From assembly GCA_002455335.1 (NCBI GenBank), contig DKKP01000179.1, positions 1-11,373 on the forward strand: a stretch of 11,373 nucleotides of DNA. Reading direction: 5' to 3'. The number at the start of each line of letters is the position of its first letter. Within the stretch, counting starts at the first letter, position 1. Positions 7,099 to 11,373 of the stretch are shown here, one piece after another. Source of the DNA: Anaerolineales bacterium UBA6663. GTDB lineage: Bacteria; Chloroflexota; Anaerolineae; Anaerolineales; UBA6663. The position numbers were made by a program, and so were the translations under genes. A model generated the notes under the pieces. It saw nothing but the letters and a program-made list of their open reading frames with translations, made no database searches and was not told the DNA's origin.

Positions 7099-7584
7099 AT
7101 GGGTCTTGAGCAGAAGCTCGGCAACATGGGTGTGGTGACGATGACGCTGGAGCAGGCCGTGAATTGGGGGCGCACCGGCTCGATGTGGCCGATGCTCTTC
7201 GGCCTGGCCTGCTGCGCGATCGAGATGATCGGCGCGATCTCGGCGCCGCAGAACGACATGTCGCGCTTTGGCATGGAGTTGATGCGCGCCTCGCCCCGCC
7301 AGTCGGACCTGATGATCGTGGCCGGGCGCGTGACGCGCAAGATGGCGCCTGTCGTGCGCCGCCTGTACGATCAGATGCCCGATCCCAAGTGGGTCATCGC
7401 CATGGGCGATTGCGCGTCGTGCGGCGGCATTTTCAACAACTACGCCATCGTCCAGGGCGTCGATGAGGTCGTGCCGGTCGACGTGTACGTGGCCGGCTGC
7501 CCGCCGCGCCCCGAGGCCCTGATCCACGGCGTCCTCACGCTGCACGAGAAGGTCAAGAAGGAAAAGCTCGCGACCTGGGCGTAA
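7099..7584 (+). CDS. nuoB: NADH-quinone oxidoreductase subunit B (cluster N2)
   Basis: NuoB (PSST) carries the terminal 4Fe-4S cluster N2, which passes electrons to quinone at the interface with NuoD. The four expected ligands are visible: the tandem Cys38-Cys39 in [11 protein letters not shown], Cys105 in MGDCASCGG and Cys134 in [10 protein letters not shown], with family-typical spacing. Cys108 is an extra cysteine in the GDCASCGG loop. The 161-residue length is in the usual bacterial range. GAGGTGG ends 6 bases before the ATG, the best ribosome-binding site in the nuo run. The stop codon is followed by nuoC after only 2 bases, indicating tight co-translation. Confidence 0.98.
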   Translation: MGLEQKLGNMGVVTMTLEQAVNWGRTGSMWPMLFGLACCAIEMIGAISAPQNDMSRFGMELMRASPRQSDLMIVAGRVTRKMAPVVRRLYDQMPDPKWVIAMGDCASCGGIFNNYAIVQGVDEVVPVDVYVAGCPPRPEALIHGVLTLHEKVKKEKLATWA

Positions 7585-7586
7585 CC

Positions 7587-8108
7587 ATGACAACACTCGA
7601 GCAAACCCTCACGGCGCTCAAGGCCAAGTTTGGCGACGCGATCGAAGCGGTCGAGACCTTTCGCGGTGAGACGACTGTGGTGGTGACCGCTGACAAAGTC
7701 GTCGATGTGCTCAAGCACCTGCGCGAGACGCCGGCGCTCAACTTCCGCTGGCTGGCCGATGTGACCGCCTACGACGATTATCCGGAAGAGCCGCGTTTCA
7801 AAGTCTGCTACCAGATCCGGAACCTGATGGAGCCGCTCAACCTGCGCATCAAGACCGCGGTGGGTGGCGAGACGCCGACGCTGGCGAGCTGCACCTCGGT
7901 CTACCCGGCCGCGGGCTGGCAGGAGCGCGAGTTGTTCGACATGTTCGGGATCACGTTCACGGGCCATCCTGATCTGCGGCGTATCCTGATGCCAAGCGAT
8001 TGGGAAGGCCATCCGCTGCGCAAAGATTACCCGCTGGGCTACGAAGAGGTCCAGTTCACGTTCAACTACGACGCGATCGACAAGAAGAAGCCGTATGCGA
8101 AGGAGTAG
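7587..8108 (+). CDS. nuoC: NADH-quinone oxidoreductase subunit C
   Basis: NuoC (30-kDa subunit) is a cofactor-free scaffold of the hydrophilic arm that packs against NuoD and NuoB. The 173-residue product contains the family signature ERELFDMFGITFTGHPDLR (113-131), followed by GHPLRKDYPL (141-150). The N-terminal half is variable, as usual. The protein is separate here and not fused to NuoD as in E. coli. It starts 2 bases after nuoB with no local Shine-Dalgarno sequence, so translation is probably coupled. The stop at 8106-8108 is followed almost at once by the heptamer element at 8113. Confidence 0.97.
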   Translation: MTTLEQTLTALKAKFGDAIEAVETFRGETTVVVTADKVVDVLKHLRETPALNFRWLADVTAYDDYPEEPRFKVCYQIRNLMEPLNLRIKTAVGGETPTLASCTSVYPAAGWQERELFDMFGITFTGHPDLRRILMPSDWEGHPLRKDYPLGYEEVQFTFNYDAIDKKKPYAKE

Positions 8109-8110
8109 GC

Positions 8111-8189
8111 GTCAGCGATCAGCGCACAGCCATCAGCACTTGCTGATCGCTGTCGGTTGATCGCTCACAGCTGACAGCTGATCGCTCAT
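8111..8189. repeat. Heptamer-built palindromic element between nuoC and nuoD
   Basis: Positions 8113-8189 divide exactly into 11 units of 7 bases. The first four (8113-8140) follow CAGCNNN. The remaining seven carry the reverse orientation, GCTG or close variants (for example TGCTGAT at 8141 and AGCTGAT at 8176). Folding about the centre at 8139/8140 pairs 8111-8138 with 8141-8168: 23 Watson-Crick pairs and one G-U in 28. Three extra reverse units (8169-8189) have no partner. The element starts 2 bases after the nuoC stop codon and ends on the base before the nuoD ATG, so it fills the whole spacer. Confidence 0.88.
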
Positions 8190-9437
8190 ATGACCAACAA
8201 CCCGCAACTCCTCGAAGCCACGCTTGACGAGCTCAAACACCTCTTTTCTCAACGGGCGCAAACCGGCGAGACGATGGTGCTCAACATGGGCCCGCAGCAC
8301 CCGTCGACCCACGGCGTTCTGCGCCTGATCGTCGAGCTCGACGGTGAGATCCTGGTCAACACAGTGCCCGATGTCGGCTTCCTGCACACCGGGATCGAGA
8401 AGAACATGGAGGCCAAGACCTACACCAAGGCCCTGGTCATGACCGATCGCCTCGATTACCTCAACAACATGGGCAATAACCTGACCTATGTGTTGGCAGT
8501 CGAGAAGCTGATGGAAGTCTCAGTGCCCGAGCGCGCGCAGGTCATCCGCGTCATCCTGGCCGAGCTGCAGCGCATCGCGTCGCACCTGATCTGGCTCGGC
8601 ACGCACACGCTCGACCTCGCCATCCAGTCGATGCTGTTCTGGTGCGTGCGTGAGCGCGAGCACATCCTCGAGATCTTCGAGGATATCTCGGGCCAGCGCA
8701 TGATGACTTCGTTTATGCGCCCGGGCGGGCTGTGGCGCGACGTCACACCGACCTTCATCGAAAAAGTCGAGGCGTTTCTCGAGTACCTGCCGGCCAGGCT
8801 GGACGACTACGAGACGATGACGCGCAACAACCCGATCTGGATCGACCGGACTCAGGGGATTGGCGTGATCAGCGGCGAACTTGCGCTCGACTGGGGCCTG
8901 ACCGGCGCGTCGCTGCGCGGCTCGGGCGTGCCGCTCGACATCCGCAAGCTGCTGCCCTACTCGGGCTACGAAACCTATGCCTTCGACGTGCCGGTCGGCC
9001 AGCACGGCGACGTGTATGACCGTTACTGGGTGCGCGTGCTCGAGATGCGCGAGTCGCTCAAGATCGTGCGCCAGGCAGTCGAGCGGCTCAAGAAGCTGGC
9101 CGGCGCGCCCGTGATCTCGGACGACCGCAAGGTCGTGCCGCCGCCGCGCGCGGAGCTCGGCCGCAGCATGGAGGCCCTGATCCACCACTTCAAGCTGTGG
9201 ACGGAGGGCTATTCGGCGCCGGTCGGGCAGGTCTACGTGTCGACCGAGTCGCCGCGCGGCGAACTGGGCGTCTTCCTGGCCGGCAACGGCGGGCCCAAGC
9301 CGCATCGCGTGCACTTCCGCACGCCGTCGTTTGTCAATTTGCAGGCGCTGCCACTGATGACCAAGGGCCACTTCATCGCCGACGTGGTCGCCGTGGTCGG
9401 CAGCATCGACATCGTGCTTGGGGACGTGGACCGGTAA
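8190..9437 (+). CDS. nuoD: NADH-quinone oxidoreductase subunit D (quinone site)
   Basis: NuoD (49-kDa subunit) forms the quinone-reduction pocket with NuoB. It descends from the large subunit of NiFe hydrogenase, with the metal-binding cysteines lost. The 415-residue product has GPQHPSTHGVLR (34-45). His41 and Tyr90 (in TDRLDYLNNMGN) align with His38 and Tyr87 of Thermus thermophilus Nqo4, which bind the quinone headgroup. Other blocks are ELQRIASHLIWLGTH, RGSGVPLDIRK, PYSGYETYAFDVP and the usual C-terminal GDVDR. The ATG at 8190 directly abuts the heptamer element and has no Shine-Dalgarno sequence. The next in-frame ATG (8274) would remove residues 1-28 but keep the conserved core. I keep 8190 because the extra N-terminus has normal length. 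nuoE starts 3 bases after the stop. Confidence 0.97.
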   Translation: MTNNPQLLEATLDELKHLFSQRAQTGETMVLNMGPQHPSTHGVLRLIVELDGEILVNTVPDVGFLHTGIEKNMEAKTYTKALVMTDRLDYLNNMGNNLTYVLAVEKLMEVSVPERAQVIRVILAELQRIASHLIWLGTHTLDLAIQSMLFWCVREREHILEIFEDISGQRMMTSFMRPGGLWRDVTPTFIEKVEAFLEYLPARLDDYETMTRNNPIWIDRTQGIGVISGELALDWGLTGASLRGSGVPLDIRKLLPYSGYETYAFDVPVGQHGDVYDRYWVRVLEMRESLKIVRQAVERLKKLAGAPVISDDRKVVPPPRAELGRSMEALIHHFKLWTEGYSAPVGQVYVSTESPRGELGVFLAGNGGPKPHRVHFRTPSFVNLQALPLMTKGHFIADVVAVVGSIDIVLGDVDR

Positions 9438-9440
9438 TCA

Positions 9441-9947
9441 ATGCTTACAGATAAGTACGCTTCCGAGATCGCCGAGATCCTCAACCGCTACCCGGCCGAG
9501 CGCCGACGTTCGGCCGTCATGCCGTTGCTGTATCTCGCGCAGAGCGCATATGGCCATCTCTCGAAAGAGGCCATCGACGAGGTCGGCGCGATCACGGGTG
9601 TGGCGCCCACCGATGTGGCCGGCGTGGTCGGCTTCTACTCGCTCTATCACGACCATGCCGCCGGCAAGCGCCGGGTGCAGATCTGCACCGACCTGCCGTG
9701 CGCGTTGCGCGGTGCCGACGCCTGGGCGGCCGAGTTCCTGGCACGGCTCAACCTCAAGAAATGGGATGAGACCACGGCCGATGGTGAGTTCACGGTCGAA
9801 CATGTGATGTGCATCGGCGCCTGCGACAAAGCGCCGTGCTTCCAGGTGCAAGACTCGACCGGCATCCACTTCCACGAGAGCCAGCCCGACAGGGCGATGA
9901 CTGTGGACGAGGCGGTCGGGATCTTGGAAGGGCTGAAAGGCAAGTGA
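9441..9947 (+). CDS. nuoE: NADH-quinone oxidoreductase subunit E (2Fe-2S cluster N1a)
   Basis: NuoE (24-kDa subunit) has a helical N-terminus and a thioredoxin-like domain that holds 2Fe-2S cluster N1a next to the FMN of NuoF. The four ligands are Cys82 and Cys87 (CTDLPC) and Cys124 and Cys128 (CIGAC), with the family spacing. Cys133 is a nearby non-ligand. The N-terminal half shows the usual pattern LNRYPAERRRSAVMPLLYLAQ and VVGFYSLYH. Length is 168 residues. It starts 3 bases after nuoD without a clear ribosome-binding site, so coupled translation is likely. The last base of its TGA stop codon is the first base of the 80-base palindrome that separates it from nuoF. Confidence 0.97.
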   Translation: MLTDKYASEIAEILNRYPAERRRSAVMPLLYLAQSAYGHLSKEAIDEVGAITGVAPTDVAGVVGFYSLYHDHAAGKRRVQICTDLPCALRGADAWAAEFLARLNLKKWDETTADGEFTVEHVMCIGACDKAPCFQVQDSTGIHFHESQPDRAMTVDEAVGILEGLKGK

Positions 9948-10026
9948 TTTGTGATTTGAGATTGGTGATTTGCGATTCCCTCTGAGCTCAGAGGGAATCG
10001 CAAATCACCAATCTCAAATCACAAAT
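9947..10026. repeat. 80-base perfect palindrome between nuoE and nuoF
   Basis: Centred on GAGCTC (9984-9989), each base from 9947 to 9986 is complementary to its mirror position from 9987 to 10026. That makes two 40-base arms with no mismatch and no spacer; pairing breaks at G9946/G10027. The left arm is tandem heptamers starting with GAT at 9946, 9953, 9960, 9967 and 9974. Four of these fit GATTKGN and the last is GATTCCC, leading into the centre. The right arm is their exact reverse complement. It lies between two genes whose products form a 1:1 subcomplex. In mRNA it would form a hairpin of nearly 40 bp. A start codon inside its right edge (10025) is not the preferred nuoF start. Confidence 0.97.
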
Positions 10027-10039
10027 GATCCGGGGTGCT

Positions 10040-11344
<1,305 letters not shown>

Positions 11345-11345
11345 G

Positions 11346-11373
11346 GATTTGTGATCTGCGATTGGTGATTTGC
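11346..11373. repeat. Left half of a second nuoE-nuoF-type heptamer element, cut by the window edge
   Basis: Four heptamers run from 11346 to the last base: GATTTGT, then three more beginning GAT at 11353, 11360 and 11367. In order, they match the four outer heptamers of the left arm at 9946-9973 in 26 of 28 bases; the differences are at 11356 and 11359. The array begins 2 bases after the first base downstream of nuoF's coding frame ends (one spacer base, 11345). The matching right half is expected beyond the window. Confidence 0.88.

Noticed and set aside
8111..8189. An insertion sequence or MITE with target-site duplication
   Set aside because: No flanking direct repeat is visible on either side and no transposase is encoded. 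A non-autonomous mobile origin is not excluded but has no direct support.
8520..9371. A 283-residue minus-strand open frame opposite nuoD
   Set aside because: It is a shadow of nuoD, with His/Arg/Ala-rich composition and no motif.
9946..10026. A CRISPR array, because of the short regular repeats
   Set aside because: The units are 7 bases and contiguous without spacers, and the array is a palindrome. No cas gene is present.
9947..10026. An intrinsic terminator between nuoE and nuoF
   Set aside because: The stem is long enough, but no T-tract follows (the next bases are GATCCGGGG). Ending transcription here would cut a complex I operon in two.
10025..10039. An earlier ATG for nuoF
   Set aside because: Its first two bases belong to the palindrome arm and no ribosome-binding site precedes it. 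The ATG at 10040 has GGGGTG upstream and gives the typical N-terminus.

Overview
This is a GC-rich bacterial chromosomal window. It most likely comes from the Chloroflexota (an Anaerolineae-like lineage). That assignment is an inference from the dnaG-rpoD pairing, a primary sigma factor with a basic insert in region 3, a primase zinc site of the Cys-x3-Cys type, and short tandem heptamer repeats between genes. No 16S rRNA or other marker is present to settle it. No tRNA, rRNA, CRISPR array or transposase gene was seen. No gene-free stretch exceeds about 190 bases.

Layout. (1) 1-3774: DNA primase (dnaG) and the primary sigma-70 factor (rpoD) on the + strand, 20 bases apart, with a TATAAT box upstream and a strong intrinsic terminator after rpoD. 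(2) 3789-4304: a small four-helix membrane protein of unknown function, facing a TDT/SLAC1-type anion transporter on the - strand (4376-5524). (3) 5711-6523: a zinc-dependent PIG-L/LmbE-family N-deacetylase, divergent from the transporter. It has a TATAAT box so close to its ATG that the mRNA should be leaderless, and a 10-bp-arm palindrome lies just upstream of that box. (4) 6655-11344: the first six genes of a respiratory complex I operon, nuoABCDEF, preceded by an extended -10 promoter. nuoG and the membrane-arm genes are expected beyond the right edge. nuoB/C/D carry the quinone-site arm with cluster N2. nuoE/F form the NADH-oxidising head with FMN, the 2Fe-2S cluster N1a and the 4Fe-4S cluster N3. 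nuoA anchors the membrane side.

The most unusual content is a set of palindromic elements built from tandem 7-base units. One lies between nuoC and nuoD (exactly 11 heptamers, 77 bases, ending on the base before the nuoD ATG). One lies between nuoE and nuoF (an 80-base perfect palindrome with no spacer). A near-identical left half begins right after nuoF and runs off the window. A fourth, of a different sequence family, lies in frame inside the dnaG interdomain linker. The three sequence families are unrelated in sequence but share the same plan: degenerate heptamers in one orientation, then heptamers in the opposite orientation. Their short-tandem-repeat character recalls the heptanucleotide STRR repeats of cyanobacteria. 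The strict palindromic plan and the placement flush against stop and start codons look distinctive and are the main lead from this window.
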